Positions 16,777-26,079 of a stretch of DNA of 43,057 nt are shown here, piece by piece. This DNA comes from Sedimentibacter hydroxybenzoicus DSM 7310 (GTDB lineage Bacteria; Bacillota; Clostridia; Tissierellales; Sedimentibacteraceae), in the NCBI RefSeq assembly GCF_013403245.1, contig NZ_JACBNQ010000027.1, positions 1-43,057 of the forward strand. Reading direction: 5' to 3'. The position numbers were made by a program, and so were the translations under genes. The notes beneath the pieces are model-generated. The model searched no databases and was not told where the DNA came from. It was given only the letters and a program-made list of their open reading frames with translations. Position 1 is the stretch's first letter. Each line of letters starts with the position of its first letter.

Positions 16777-17859
16777 CTATACTACTATTTGTTCAATACC
16801 TGACAATATATGTTTACCCACAGGTCCTGAACGAAGCGCATCTAATTGTTTTACGAAGTCATTTTTTCTTTCATCAAAATCGTCTGTCTTATATCCTATT
16901 TTTGCTGCAGCACAAAGGCCAGCCAGATATCCTTCTACCATGGCCGCACTTGCTTCCTCAACACCTGTTGTATCTCCTGCTGCAAATATATTTTCAATTG
17001 TAGTTTCGTAATTTTCATTTCTTAAAGGGACAAATCCGCTAAGCTGAGGAACATATTTCATTTGACATCCCCTCATGGCAAGAAGCTCATTAAGCGGAGT
17101 CAATCCTACCGAAATACACATAACGTCAACATCAAATTCTTTTTCGGTTCCTTCTATGGGCTGGAATTTATCATCAACTTGACATATTACTGCTTTTTCA
17201 ATAAAATCCTTGCCTATAGCTTCTTTTACCGTGTATGATGTCAAAATCGGCACACCCATTCTTCTTATTTTTGAGGCATGTACCAGGTAACCTCCTATCT
17301 TGGAAGCGGCATCCAATATTGCAACTACCTCAACGCCTGCCTGCATTAATTGATAGCTTACAATTAATCCTATATTTCCTGCTCCGACCATCAGAACTTT
17401 GTTTCCCGGCTTAACACCATGAACGTTCATCAATGTCTGAACAGCACCTGCCCCGTAAATTCCCGGAAGGTCGTTATTAGGAAAAGCCAATGATTTTTCA
17501 AAAGCTCCCGTTGCCACAACCACAGCTTTAGCCGAAATTTTAAAGAAATCATCTTCTTTATAAAGGGCAGTTATAATACCGTCTTCATACATTCCCACCA
17601 CTGTTGTATCCGCTAATATCTCAACGTTTTCCTTGTACTTATCAAGCTCATTCAATAAAATCTCGGTAATATCGATTCCACGGGTAGATGCATATTGTTT
17701 TTCTGAGCCGAAGAACATATGTGTTTGTTTTACTAATTGACCGCCTAAATATTTATTTCTTTCTATTATTAAAACCTTTGCACCACTTTTAGCTGCACTG
17801 ATTGCCGCACATAAACCGGCAGGACCTCCACCTATAATTAATAATTCTGCCTGTCTCAT
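16777..17859 (-). CDS. Pyridine-nucleotide/FAD oxidoreductase subunit
   Basis: A 360-aa flavoprotein with two Rossmann motifs: FAD site LLIIGGGPAGLCAAISAAKS (residues 5-24) and NAD-type site VLMVGAGNIGLIVSYQL (about 160). FAD is also held by FAAGDTTGVEEASAAMVEG near the C-terminus. It corresponds to the central part of HcnB, LhpE, the sarcosine oxidase alpha N-terminal region or the archaeal proline dehydrogenase alpha subunit, but here the [2Fe-2S] domains are separate genes. It probably passes electrons from the DAO subunit to NAD or another carrier. It overlaps the preceding gene by 4 nt (ATGA). Confidence 0.85.
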   Translation of the reverse strand: MRQAELLIIGGGPAGLCAAISAAKSGAKVLIIERNKYLGGQLVKQTHMFFGSEKQYASTRGIDITEILLNELDKYKENVEILADTTVVGMYEDGIITALYKEDDFFKISAKAVVVATGAFEKSLAFPNNDLPGIYGAGAVQTLMNVHGVKPGNKVLMVGAGNIGLIVSYQLMQAGVEVVAILDAASKIGGYLVHASKIRRMGVPILTSYTVKEAIGKDFIEKAVICQVDDKFQPIEGTEKEFDVDVMCISVGLTPLNELLAMRGCQMKYVPQLSGFVPLRNENYETTIENIFAAGDTTGVEEASAAMVEGYLAGLCAAAKIGYKTDDFDERKNDFVKQLDALRSGPVGKHILSGIEQIVV

Positions 17860-18164
17860 ACTATCACTCCCTTGCCTTCCTGAGTTTCAACTATCATTCC
17901 TTCTTCAAGATCGGTTACACATGTTTTTACGTTTGCAACACCGTTAACAGTCATAAGGCATGATGAACAATTTCCTATTGCACAGTAGAAACCTCTTGGC
18001 CTGTGTAAAAACAAACTCTTGCCAAGAACCTTAACTCCTGAAGCATGGAGTGCTGCTGCTATGGTTTCACCTTCATAGCCTTCAATTTTTTCACCGTTAA
18101 ATGTAAAATTAATTTTCTTATCTTTCTTAAATTCCAATATAGGATGTTCTTCAATTCTCATCAT
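17856..18164 (-). CDS. HcnA-like [2Fe-2S] subunit
   Basis: A 102-aa ferredoxin-fold protein. The N-terminus has the beta-grasp pattern INFTFNGEKIEGYEGETIAAAL, then the cluster ligands in CAIGNCSSC with a last Cys in VKTC. It matches HcnA, LhpF and the N-terminal domain of sarcosine oxidase alpha. It is the first gene of the five-gene unit, and its stop overlaps the next start (ATGA). Two adjacent ATGs (18164 and 18161) follow GGGAG; both are acceptable. It should add one redox centre to the complex. Confidence 0.85.
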   Translation of the reverse strand: MMRIEEHPILEFKKDKKINFTFNGEKIEGYEGETIAAALHASGVKVLGKSLFLHRPRGFYCAIGNCSSCLMTVNGVANVKTCVTDLEEGMIVETQEGKGVIV

Positions 18165-18217
18165 ATCACTCCCATTTTAAAGATTTCTAATATTTAAGCA
18201 ATTAATATGCCAAACTT

Positions 18218-18288
18218 ACATGTCGTTCTGAACGAAATGAAAAATCTCATAATTTGAATAAATTCCAAACTGCGTTCCGGGTGACATG
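18218..18288. repeat. Family B palindromic repeat
   Basis: ATGTCGTTCTGAACG and CGTTCCGGGTGACAT are imperfect inverted arms about 40 nt apart, enclosing AAAATCTCATAA, a degenerate form of the family's TGAGAT motif. It lies in the divergent space between the dehydrogenase operon and trkA. Confidence 0.55.
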
Positions 18289-18317
18289 CATCAAACACTG
18301 TCAAATTATCGACGGTG

Positions 18318-18349
18318 TGTCGATTTATTGACATGTCGGTTTATTGACG
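18318..18349. repeat. Tandem 16-nt repeat in the divergent promoter region
   Basis: TGTCGATTTATTGACA is followed directly by TGTCGGTTTATTGACG; the two units differ at two positions. Each unit is itself nearly dyad-symmetric at the ends (TGTC...GACA). It lies 29 nt upstream of the trkA -35 box and about 155 nt before the dehydrogenase operon. It could be a paired operator for either side. Confidence 0.55.
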
Positions 18350-18377
18350 TAACAATTGCAATAATTATTAAAATTTC

Positions 18378-18405
18378 TTGATTTTTATATGCTATGTGGT
18401 ATAAT
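18378..18405 (+). promoter_or_regulatory. trkA: Sigma-A-type promoter of trkA-trkH
   Basis: TTGATT (18378-18383) and TATAAT (18400-18405) are separated by 16 nt, giving a leader of about 60 nt before the GGAGG and ATG of trkA. Confidence 0.75.
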
Positions 18406-18469
18406 ACACTATGTTTTAAAAGAAAAATACTTCCTAAGATTATTTTATATCTTAAGGATTGGAGGATAT

Positions 18470-19828
18470 ATGAAAATCATAATTGTTGGCGGTGGAAAGG
18501 TAGGATATACATTAGCCCAGCATCTTGTAACAGAAGACCATGATATAGTATTGATTGATGATGATACGGATGTATTAAATCATGCAGATGAAACCCTGGA
18601 TATAATGTGTATAAAGGGCAACGGAGCAAGCGTTGAAATACTCAAAGAGGCAGGCGTTGATGAAACTGATTTGCTTATTGCAGTGACTAACGGAGATGAA
18701 TTAAATATGATTTGCTGTGTTATAGGTAAAAAATTAGGAGCTAAGCATACGGTTGCACGTATCAGGAATACTGATTATTCAAATGAATATAAAATGCTCA
18801 AGCAGGAGCTTGAACTTGATATGGTGATTAATCCTGAGATGGAATCAGCCAATGAAATCACAAGGATGCTTCAATTTACTTCAGCAGCCAATGTGGAAAC
18901 ATTCGCCAACAATATGCTTGAAATGGTAGAATTCAGGGTTTTGGAATCAGATACAATACTAAACATAAAATTAATGGATCTAACTAAGCAGCTTCCTTCT
19001 AAGGTTCTGTTCTGTGGTGTAAAAAGAGACAAAGAAATTACAATACCTAAAGGTAACTTCTCGTTTAAAGAAAATGATTTGGTCTACGTAATAGGCGAAA
19101 AGAAAGATATTTCACATTTTTTTTCATTTCTAGGAAGAAGTTCTCAAAAAGCAAAAAACGTAATTATAATCGGGGGCAGCAGAATCGCTATTTATTTATC
19201 CTGGATGTTGGAAGACATAGGTATGCATGTGAAAATAATTGAATTAAGTAAAGAAAGATGCCTTTTGTTGAGTGAAATTTTAAATGATACATTGATTATT
19301 TGCGGTGACGGAACTGACCAGGAGGTTTTGGATAATGAAAATATTCAAACTGCCGATGCAATAGTTACACTGACTGATATGGATGAAGAGAATTTAATTT
19401 CTTCGCTATACGCTCACCAATGTGGTGTCCCTAAGGTAATTCTCAAAATTAATCGCCATAATTATATTCCGATAATTAAAAAGCTTGGTTTGGACAGTAT
19501 TATAAGTCCAAAATTTTCAACATCAAACAACATTTTAAGATATGTAAGAGCATTGGTCAATTCTCAGGGAATAGCTGTTGAAAAGCTTTATAAAATTTTG
19601 GATGACGAAGCAGAGGTCGCCGAATTTACGGCTAAAAATTCGCCTGATTTACTTAATATTAAATTAAAAGATTTAAATTTGAAAAGTGATGTATTGATTG
19701 CGGCACTGGTGCGCAACAAAAAAATTATAATACCTTACGGTGATGATTTTATAAAAGAGGGAGATAAGGTAATAGTTGTGACCAAGACAGGATTTATTAC
19801 GGACCTCAACGAAATATTAGAAATATGA
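18470..19828 (+). CDS. trkA: Potassium uptake regulatory protein TrkA
   Basis: A 452-aa peripheral protein with the doubled RCK layout of TrkA: RCK_N with IIIVGGGKVGYTLAQHL (residues 2-18) and Asp at the strand end (VLIDDD), RCK_C near 135-215, a second RCK_N from about 228 (NVIIIGGSRIAIYLSW) and a second RCK_C to the end. It binds NAD(H) or adenine nucleotides and gates the TrkH channel. The frame is open further upstream, but that region includes the promoter, so ATG at 18470 after GGAGG is the start. trkH follows 46 nt downstream. Confidence 0.94.
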   Translation: MKIIIVGGGKVGYTLAQHLVTEDHDIVLIDDDTDVLNHADETLDIMCIKGNGASVEILKEAGVDETDLLIAVTNGDELNMICCVIGKKLGAKHTVARIRNTDYSNEYKMLKQELELDMVINPEMESANEITRMLQFTSAANVETFANNMLEMVEFRVLESDTILNIKLMDLTKQLPSKVLFCGVKRDKEITIPKGNFSFKENDLVYVIGEKKDISHFFSFLGRSSQKAKNVIIIGGSRIAIYLSWMLEDIGMHVKIIELSKERCLLLSEILNDTLIICGDGTDQEVLDNENIQTADAIVTLTDMDEENLISSLYAHQCGVPKVILKINRHNYIPIIKKLGLDSIISPKFSTSNNILRYVRALVNSQGIAVEKLYKILDDEAEVAEFTAKNSPDLLNIKLKDLNLKSDVLIAALVRNKKIIIPYGDDFIKEGDKVIVVTKTGFITDLNEILEI

Positions 19829-19874
19829 CTGATTTAAAATCATTTGAAATAGCAACTTTTAACGGAGAAAACTA

Positions 19875-21320
19875 ATGAATTTTAATGTTTTACTTAAAAC
19901 AACAGGCACTGTATTATTTTGGGAGTCAATTTTAATGCTTCCTTCATTAATCATTGCAATTTATGATAACAGTTATGATATAAACGGATTTCTCATTTCA
20001 ATCATAGTTTCAGGCGCAATCGGTTTAATTTTAAAGAATATAAAAAGTGATGTTAATGATATGAGAAAAAGAGAAGGATATGCAACCGTTGCAATTTGCT
20101 GGTTAGTCATGTCGATAATGGGCGCACTGCCTTTTTATATTAGTGGTTCAATCCCATCCTATATTGACGCTTTATTTGAAACAATATCCGGATTTACAAC
20201 GACAGGTGCAAGTATATTGCAAAATATAGAAAGCATGCCGAGAGCTTTATTGTTCTGGAGAAGCTTCACTCATTGGATTGGCGGTATGGGTGTATTAGTT
20301 TTTACTTTAGCGCTTATTCCCTCAATAGGAGGACGTACTGTATTCCTAATGCGTGCTGAAAGCTCCGGTCCTGCTCCCGGAAAATTAGTTCCCAAGCTTT
20401 CAGAATCCTCAAAAATACTATATATAATTTATGCCGTTATGACTGCAATTATAGTAATTCTTTTGATTATAGCCGGAATGCCCGTATTTGATTCATTTAT
20501 ACACGCATTCGGTACGGCGGGAACGGGCGGCTTTTCCAACAAAGCTTTAAGTATAGGCTATTATAACAATCCATATGTAGATTGGATAATAACCATAGGA
20601 ATGTTTTTGTTCGGTATAAATTTCACGCTTTTTTTCTCAATTTTAAGAAGGGATTGGAAGAACATACTTAAAAATGAAGAATTTCGTCTTTATTGTTTTT
20701 ATTCTTTTTTAGGAATTATGCTTATATTTCTAAACGTATTACCGAAATTCCAATTTAATTATGCTGAAGCAATACGGCATTCTGCATTTACAGTTTCATC
20801 CTTAGTGTCCACGACCGGATACGCAACCACAGATTTTAATCTTTGGCCAATGTTTTCTAAATCAATTTTAATGACACTGATGCTTTTCGGTTCATGTGCC
20901 GGTTCAACAGCAGGAGGAATGAAGTCAATAAGAGTTTTGATATTGTTTAAATCAATACTTTATGAAATTAAGCGTACCATTCATCCAAGCTCTGTGCAAA
21001 CAATAAAAATAAATAACAAATCCATAAACGATGATACGCTAAAAAGTATTTTAATTTTCTTTACATCCTATGTAATGATTATTATAATTGCCATAATTTT
21101 AGTGTCACTTGATAATTTTGACTTCATGACTACTTTTTCATCAGTATTGGCAATGGTCAGTAATATAGGTCCCGGTTTTTCATTGGTAGGACCTATGGGT
21201 AATTTTGCAAATTTTTCAAACTTCAGCAAAATCGTTTTGTCAGCCTGCATGATATTAGGAAGATTGGAACTAATACCTATTCTGATTTTATTATCGCCCG
21301 CAAACTGGAAAAAACACTGA
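19875..21320 (+). CDS. trkH: Potassium uptake channel protein TrkH
   Basis: A 481-aa integral membrane protein with the four-repeat membrane-pore-membrane design. The four filter segments are visible: TTTGASIL (about 110), GTGGFS (about 220), STTGYATTD (about 315) and SNIGPGF (about 430), with glycines at the K+ ligands. A cytosolic loop contains the SCAGSTAGGMKSIRV region of the gating loop. It forms the K+ translocating unit with TrkA. The gene ends 2 nt from the convergent cobQ stop, and no clear terminator is visible between them. Confidence 0.94.
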   Translation: MNFNVLLKTTGTVLFWESILMLPSLIIAIYDNSYDINGFLISIIVSGAIGLILKNIKSDVNDMRKREGYATVAICWLVMSIMGALPFYISGSIPSYIDALFETISGFTTTGASILQNIESMPRALLFWRSFTHWIGGMGVLVFTLALIPSIGGRTVFLMRAESSGPAPGKLVPKLSESSKILYIIYAVMTAIIVILLIIAGMPVFDSFIHAFGTAGTGGFSNKALSIGYYNNPYVDWIITIGMFLFGINFTLFFSILRRDWKNILKNEEFRLYCFYSFLGIMLIFLNVLPKFQFNYAEAIRHSAFTVSSLVSTTGYATTDFNLWPMFSKSILMTLMLFGSCAGSTAGGMKSIRVLILFKSILYEIKRTIHPSSVQTIKINNKSINDDTLKSILIFFTSYVMIIIIAIILVSLDNFDFMTTFSSVLAMVSNIGPGFSLVGPMGNFANFSNFSKIVLSACMILGRLELIPILILLSPANWKKH

Positions 21321-21322
21321 TA

Positions 21323-22804
21323 TCAACAGCCTAAAATTTTGTAAATTTCATTCATATCAACAGCTTTCCTGACACAATCAGCCAATATATTATATTGGCT
21401 TTCCTTATATTTTTGTATATCAAAATTTTTTAATTCTTCTATTTCAATGCCTTTGTTTTTGGCCAAAATATTTACCAACGTACTTGCCACTGAAAAACTG
21501 TCAAAAATACCGTGGACATAGCTTCCGGCAACATTATTGTCAACACACCCGTCATTTTTACCGTCAATGGCAGTGAGCGCTTCGCCTTCATTTATAACCG
21601 ATTGACCCATATGAATTTCATAACCCTTTATTTCAATCCCGGACAGTTCACTGTAAAATCCTTTTATATTATTGAACTTACCCGTAGTTTGAACTGTTGT
21701 TTTTTCGGTTGAAAAATCCGTTACTGTATTTAAGAGTCCTAAGCCGTTAACGGAGCCGCCGCCCTCAACATTTTCGGGATCGTTTATTTCTGTACCAAGC
21801 ATTTGATAACCGCCGCAAATACCAAAAACCGGATTACCCGACCCGGCATACCTTATAATCTTTGTTTCTAAGCCGCTCTGCTTAAGCCACTTTAAATCTT
21901 CGATAGTATTTTTAGTACCGGGTATAATTATCATATCCGGATTACCTAAATCTTTTACTCTTGATACGTACCTTACAGACACACCTTCAATCATAGAAAA
22001 AATATTGAAATCCGTAAAATTAGATATGCGTGGCAGCTTAACTACGGCTATATCTATTAAATTATAATTATTGCTGCTCGTCAATCTTTCAGACAAGCTG
22101 TCTTCATCATCTATATCCACATTTAAGTAAGGAACAACTCCCAATACTTTTACGTCAGTTATATCTTCAAGCATTTTCAGTCCGGGAGTCAGCAAGTCTA
22201 CATCCCCCCTGAATTTATTTATAATGAAGCCCTTTACTCTTTTCTTTTCTTCATTATTAAACAAAAGCATGGTTCCTGCCAATGAAGCAAATACTCCTCC
22301 TCTGTCTATATCTCCTACAATCACAACAGGTGCATCTGCCATTTCCGCCATGCCCATATTGACAATATCCTGTTCTCTTAAATTTATTTCCGCAGGGCTT
22401 CCCGCTCCTTCTATAACTATGACGTCGTACTCTTCTGACAACGAATTATAAGATTTCATAATGTGCGGGATCATATCCGCTTTGTAGCTGTAATATTCAC
22501 CTGCGGTCATATCCTTAAAAACCTTACCGTTTAACACAACCTGCGAGCCCTTTTCACCGGTTGGTTTAAGCAGTATGGGATTCATCCTTATGTCAGGCTC
22601 TATGCCTGATGCTTCTGCCTGCATAACCTGAGCCCTTCCCATTTCAAGCCCGTCTTTTGTTATATAAGAATTTAAAGCCATATTTTGTGATTTAAATGGT
22701 GCAACCTTGTATCCGTCTTGTTTAAATATTCTGCAAAAAGCTGCAGTTATTAAACTTTTGCCCGCATTAGAGGTTGTTCCTTGTACCATTATTACTTTCG
22801 CCAT
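21323..22804 (-). CDS. cobQ: Cobyric acid synthase
   Basis: A 493-aa ATP-dependent amidotransferase (CobQ/CbiP). The N-terminal dethiobiotin-synthetase-like domain has the P-loop GTTSNAGKS (about residues 8-16), with [14 protein letters not shown] and [12 protein letters not shown] further on. The C-terminal class I glutamine amidotransferase domain has the nucleophile Cys in [11 protein letters not shown] and the partner His in YVHGIFD. It amidates adenosylcobyrinic acid a,c-diamide at four side chains. Upstream ATG codons exist, but 22804 follows GGAGG that overlaps the previous stop. Last gene of the cobalamin run. Confidence 0.94.
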   Translation of the reverse strand: MAKVIMVQGTTSNAGKSLITAAFCRIFKQDGYKVAPFKSQNMALNSYITKDGLEMGRAQVMQAEASGIEPDIRMNPILLKPTGEKGSQVVLNGKVFKDMTAGEYYSYKADMIPHIMKSYNSLSEEYDVIVIEGAGSPAEINLREQDIVNMGMAEMADAPVVIVGDIDRGGVFASLAGTMLLFNNEEKKRVKGFIINKFRGDVDLLTPGLKMLEDITDVKVLGVVPYLNVDIDDEDSLSERLTSSNNYNLIDIAVVKLPRISNFTDFNIFSMIEGVSVRYVSRVKDLGNPDMIIIPGTKNTIEDLKWLKQSGLETKIIRYAGSGNPVFGICGGYQMLGTEINDPENVEGGGSVNGLGLLNTVTDFSTEKTTVQTTGKFNNIKGFYSELSGIEIKGYEIHMGQSVINEGEALTAIDGKNDGCVDNNVAGSYVHGIFDSFSVASTLVNILAKNKGIEIEELKNFDIQKYKESQYNILADCVRKAVDMNEIYKILGC

Positions 22805-22815
22805 GATTGCCTCCA

Positions 22816-23850
22816 TCATTTTTTTATTACTGTTATTACATCCACAAATCCATTTTCATGTTTACCTGTTACAGAACTTGTCCGGTGATCGGATAAAACG
22901 GTTATTGCTGTGTTTTCTTCCACATTTTCATATATCACACTTAAAAATTCTCTGTCTATTCTTTCTATGAATTTTACTTTGCCAAGTACATCCTTCCTAT
23001 GAGATATTTCATCTGTTCCATTTATGTGAACTATTACAGTATCATGATTTTTAATTTCATTGAGAGCTGCTTCTGCTTTTTCATTCAAATCAGTGTCCAC
23101 ATCAGCCGTTGCATGCCTTAGTTCAGGCACTCTGATGTCCATAAGCTTAGCAATACCCTTAACAATTTCAGCTCCGCATATACATGAGCATGTCCTTTTA
23201 TGAAGTTCATAAAAGGACGGTAACTCTGTCTTTTCAGAAGCTCCCCATGGGTAAAATATATATTCATCGCCATCGATAAAAAATCTGTTGTTGTTTACGA
23301 AATCCCTTAAAGCATCAATTTTAATTATTTCCTCTAAAAGAACATTAATATTTTCGCCCATGTATTCATGAGGCGGATAGTTATTGACGAATAATATTTC
23401 ATCGCTTTTTTTAACAACAATAATATTTCTATATCCGCTTATGTGGTGAAATCTGATTTTCTTACTTACTCTCACTCTTCCCACTGCATCTTTTATTTCA
23501 TTATGATTTAAATCTCCACCGTTAAAGGATTCTAATTTATCATTGTTAATTTTAACTAAGTTGCACCTTAAAGCAATTTCGTCATCATCTATGTCAATAT
23601 TAGCAGCCAAAGCTTCTAAATAAGCTCTGTTTTGGGGAATAAGCTCTTCCTTAACTCCAAGTATGGAAAGTATGCAGCTTAAGCTGTCGGGTTTCCTGTC
23701 AGAAACACAAAATGATTTTTTCTCATATTTTCCCTGACCTATAAACTCATCAATAGTCGGAGTGGATGCATATTGAAGTGGTGTCATAAATCCCAGGTCT
23801 TTCACATTTTCTTCACTTAAGCCGTCTAAAATAACTAATATTTGCTTCAT
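22816..23850 (-). CDS. ApgM/alkaline-phosphatase-superfamily protein in the cobalamin operon
   Basis: A 344-aa protein resembling cofactor-independent phosphoglycerate mutase of the archaeal type: [10 protein letters not shown] at the N-terminus (metal Asp), a Ser-containing [13 protein letters not shown] stretch, [21 protein letters not shown], and metal ligands in [14 protein letters not shown] and LSDHRTS. The placement between cobD and cobQ, with 4-nt overlap upstream, suggests a role in corrin or nucleotide-loop assembly, for example replacing alpha-ribazole phosphatase CobC (SEED calls such proteins CblY, from memory). A glycolytic mutase is less likely here. Confidence 0.7.
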   Translation of the reverse strand: MKQILVILDGLSEENVKDLGFMTPLQYASTPTIDEFIGQGKYEKKSFCVSDRKPDSLSCILSILGVKEELIPQNRAYLEALAANIDIDDDEIALRCNLVKINNDKLESFNGGDLNHNEIKDAVGRVRVSKKIRFHHISGYRNIIVVKKSDEILFVNNYPPHEYMGENINVLLEEIIKIDALRDFVNNNRFFIDGDEYIFYPWGASEKTELPSFYELHKRTCSCICGAEIVKGIAKLMDIRVPELRHATADVDTDLNEKAEAALNEIKNHDTVIVHINGTDEISHRKDVLGKVKFIERIDREFLSVIYENVEENTAITVLSDHRTSSVTGKHENGFVDVITVIKK

Positions 23851-24914
23851 CCGCCTACCATAATTTCTTTTAAAATTTCAATAAATAATTCGTTCTCTTT
23901 TTCCCTTTTAACTGCAATCCTGTAATATTTATCGGATAAATTCTTGTAATTAGCGCAGCTTCTTATTAAAATTCCTTTTTTGAGGAATTCTTCTTTTAAA
24001 TCAATATTATCGCTGATTTTAAACAATATATAATTTGCATATGAGTCATAAATGTTTATGTTAAGCTTTTTAATTTCTTCAACCAAATACTTTCTTTGAT
24101 TTTTGATATATTCAGTTGATTGTGATACGTAGTCCTTTTCCTTAACGGCAGCTAAAGCCGCCTCCTGCGCAGGGGCGGAAACATTCCATGGCGGACCTGC
24201 CTTTTTTAAATTATCTATGATTTTTTCATTGGAAGACATACAGTATCCGAGACGTATGCCAGGTATCGCAAATATTTTTGTAAATGCCTTTAAAATTATA
24301 AGGTTGTCATATTTCTTTAGCAAATGACTTACACTGAATTTTTCTTTATCCTCAACAAAGTCCATGAAGCATTCATCTATAACTACAACCTTATCAGACA
24401 ATTTGCACTGTGCTATTATTTTTTCAAGCAAATTATTGTCGGTAATTTGCCCTGTAGGATTGTTTGGATTGCATATAAAAACTATATCAACCGCATTTAT
24501 TTCATAAAATATACCGCTGGTTATTTTGAAATTTTCATTTTCATTTAAATTGTAGTATTTTATGCTGCAGTCAACAGTTTCTAATGCGGATTCATATTCG
24601 CTGAACGTCGGGGCAGTTAACAAAGCGTAATCAGGCTTCAGACAAAGAGCAATTCTAAATATCCCCTCGGCTGCACCATTAGACGGAAATATATAGCTTG
24701 CCGGTACATTTTCATACAGAGATATGCCTTCAATCAGACCTCTGTAATGAATATCCGGATATCTGTCTGAATATTTAACCGAACCCATTATTGCTTTTTC
24801 AACTCTTGCCGGTATGCCAAGGGGGTTGATGTTTGAGGAGAAATCTATTATATTGTTTTCATCGATACCCGATATTTGTGCCGCTGTAAAAATATCGGCT
24901 CCGTGCTTTTCCAT
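23847..24914 (-). CDS. cobD: Threonine-phosphate decarboxylase, CobD-type
   Basis: A 355-aa fold-type I PLP enzyme. It begins EKHGADIFTAAQ and has IDFSSNINPLG, both typical of CobD. FICNPNNPTGQ is the substrate/PLP loop, VVIDECFMDF supplies the PLP-pyridine Asp, and the Schiff-base Lys is in LKAFTKIFAIPGIRLGY. It makes (R)-1-amino-2-propanol phosphate for the lower-ligand arm. It is close to histidinol-phosphate aminotransferase, but gene context decides. GGAGG is well placed before ATG. The next gene overlaps by 4 nt. Confidence 0.9.
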   Translation of the reverse strand: MEKHGADIFTAAQISGIDENNIIDFSSNINPLGIPARVEKAIMGSVKYSDRYPDIHYRGLIEGISLYENVPASYIFPSNGAAEGIFRIALCLKPDYALLTAPTFSEYESALETVDCSIKYYNLNENENFKITSGIFYEINAVDIVFICNPNNPTGQITDNNLLEKIIAQCKLSDKVVVIDECFMDFVEDKEKFSVSHLLKKYDNLIILKAFTKIFAIPGIRLGYCMSSNEKIIDNLKKAGPPWNVSAPAQEAALAAVKEKDYVSQSTEYIKNQRKYLVEEIKKLNINIYDSYANYILFKISDNIDLKEEFLKKGILIRSCANYKNLSDKYYRIAVKREKENELFIEILKEIMVGG

Positions 24915-24940
24915 ACTTGTACCTCCTTACAAATAACTAT

Positions 24941-25013
24941 GGATATCCATCGCTGCAACGGATGACATAGACTGTCATACCGATGCCTGCTGCCTGAGAT
25001 ATCTCATAAAGAC
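24941..25013. repeat. Family B repeat at the cbiB stop codon
   Basis: GATGACATAGACTGTCATAC contains the ATGACA/TGTCAT palindrome, and the TGAGATATCTCA palindrome lies beside it. On the minus strand the element continues from the cbiB stop. Related to the copy at 13552-13612 through GGATGACATAG. Confidence 0.5.
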
Positions 25014-25942
25014 AGAATAATACTACCTAAAATCAGGCACATTGCTGATGTTACATACATCAAATTATTTGCCCTTCTTATATCTTCTGTTTCTATCTCT
25101 CTGATGTTGTCACCAATAGTAGGTTTATGTACCGGAACTCCGCCATAGAAGCTGTCACCGCCAAGCATAATATTCAAGCTTCCTGCACAAACCGCTTCCG
25201 TGTGTGCCGAATTGGGACTGTTATGATTATATCTGTCTCGTTTATAAATTTTGCACGCCGACTTATAATCCATTTTCAGAATCATAGAAGCAAGTATCAT
25301 TAAATACGCGGATATCCTTGCCGGAATATAGTTTGCAACATCATCAGCTATAGCAGAAAATCTACCCATATTAATATACTTTTCATTTTTATAACCCACC
25401 ATTGAGTCAAGTGTATTTATTGCTTTATACATAAAGCCAAGGGGCGCTCCACCGAGTATAACAAACAGCATGGGTGCAATTACGCCGTCTGAAGTATTTT
25501 CCGCAACTGTTTCAACCGCAGCTCTTGATATGGATGAAGCATCCAGATTTTCAGTATCTCTGCCAACTATGTATGACAAATACCTTCTTGCCTCAATTAT
25601 ATTATTGTTCACTAACCCCGTATAAACCTTCATACTTTCAACTCTTAAGCTTTTTGCAGCCAATATAAAGTAAATCATTACACTTTCAACAATAATGCCA
25701 AGAATATAACTAAACTTATATACAAATAAAAGTATTATGAATGGTATCAAAAATGAAATTATAACTACTGTTAACCAAAGTACAACACCCGCTTTTCTCT
25801 CATCATCATTACTTTTACATTTATCTCTTAAATATTTTTCAACCCTGTAAATCAACTTACCGATTAATCTGATAGGATGGGGAAACCCTTGAGGATCACC
25901 AAAAATTAAATCCAGTAAATATCCAATAATTAATGTTAACAT
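25004..25942 (-). CDS. cbiB: Adenosylcobinamide-phosphate synthase CbiB
   Basis: A 312-aa membrane protein. The N-terminal signature GYLLDLIFGDPQGFPHPIRLIG is diagnostic of CbiB/CobD (Pseudomonas naming). Several membrane helices are present, and the conserved SRAAVETVAENTSDGVIAP and NSAHTEAVCAGSLNI segments are intact. It joins the aminopropanol phosphate arm made by CobD to cobyric acid. It is the first gene of the cobalamin run, with a consensus promoter directly upstream. No cobalamin riboswitch is visible in the 137 nt before it. Confidence 0.94.
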   Translation of the reverse strand: MLTLIIGYLLDLIFGDPQGFPHPIRLIGKLIYRVEKYLRDKCKSNDDERKAGVVLWLTVVIISFLIPFIILLFVYKFSYILGIIVESVMIYFILAAKSLRVESMKVYTGLVNNNIIEARRYLSYIVGRDTENLDASSISRAAVETVAENTSDGVIAPMLFVILGGAPLGFMYKAINTLDSMVGYKNEKYINMGRFSAIADDVANYIPARISAYLMILASMILKMDYKSACKIYKRDRYNHNSPNSAHTEAVCAGSLNIMLGGDSFYGGVPVHKPTIGDNIREIETEDIRRANNLMYVTSAMCLILGSIILSL

Positions 25943-25978
25943 ACAATTCCCCCTTTTGATTTAATTAAACGCAAAAAA

Positions 25979-26008
25979 ATTATATCTTAATTAGCGGTTG
26001 CTTGTCAA
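25979..26008 (-). promoter_or_regulatory. cbiB: Consensus sigma-A promoter of the cobalamin genes
   Basis: On the minus strand, TTGACA (26003-26008) and TATAAT (25979-25984) are separated by 18 nt, about 35 nt before the cbiB start. The same bases hold a weaker plus-strand pair, TTGTCA (26002-26007) and TAATAT (26024-26029), that could serve cwlD. Confidence 0.75.
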
Positions 26009-26079
26009 TTCAGTATATTTTTGTAATATTCAAAACCTGCTATCATAAGCTTTATTAAGAAAACAATTATGGGGGAAAT

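Noticed and set aside
25943-26079. Cobalamin riboswitch upstream of cbiB
   Set aside because: The space to the promoter is only about 35 nt, and no B12-box-like sequence is visible; a plain promoter explains the region.
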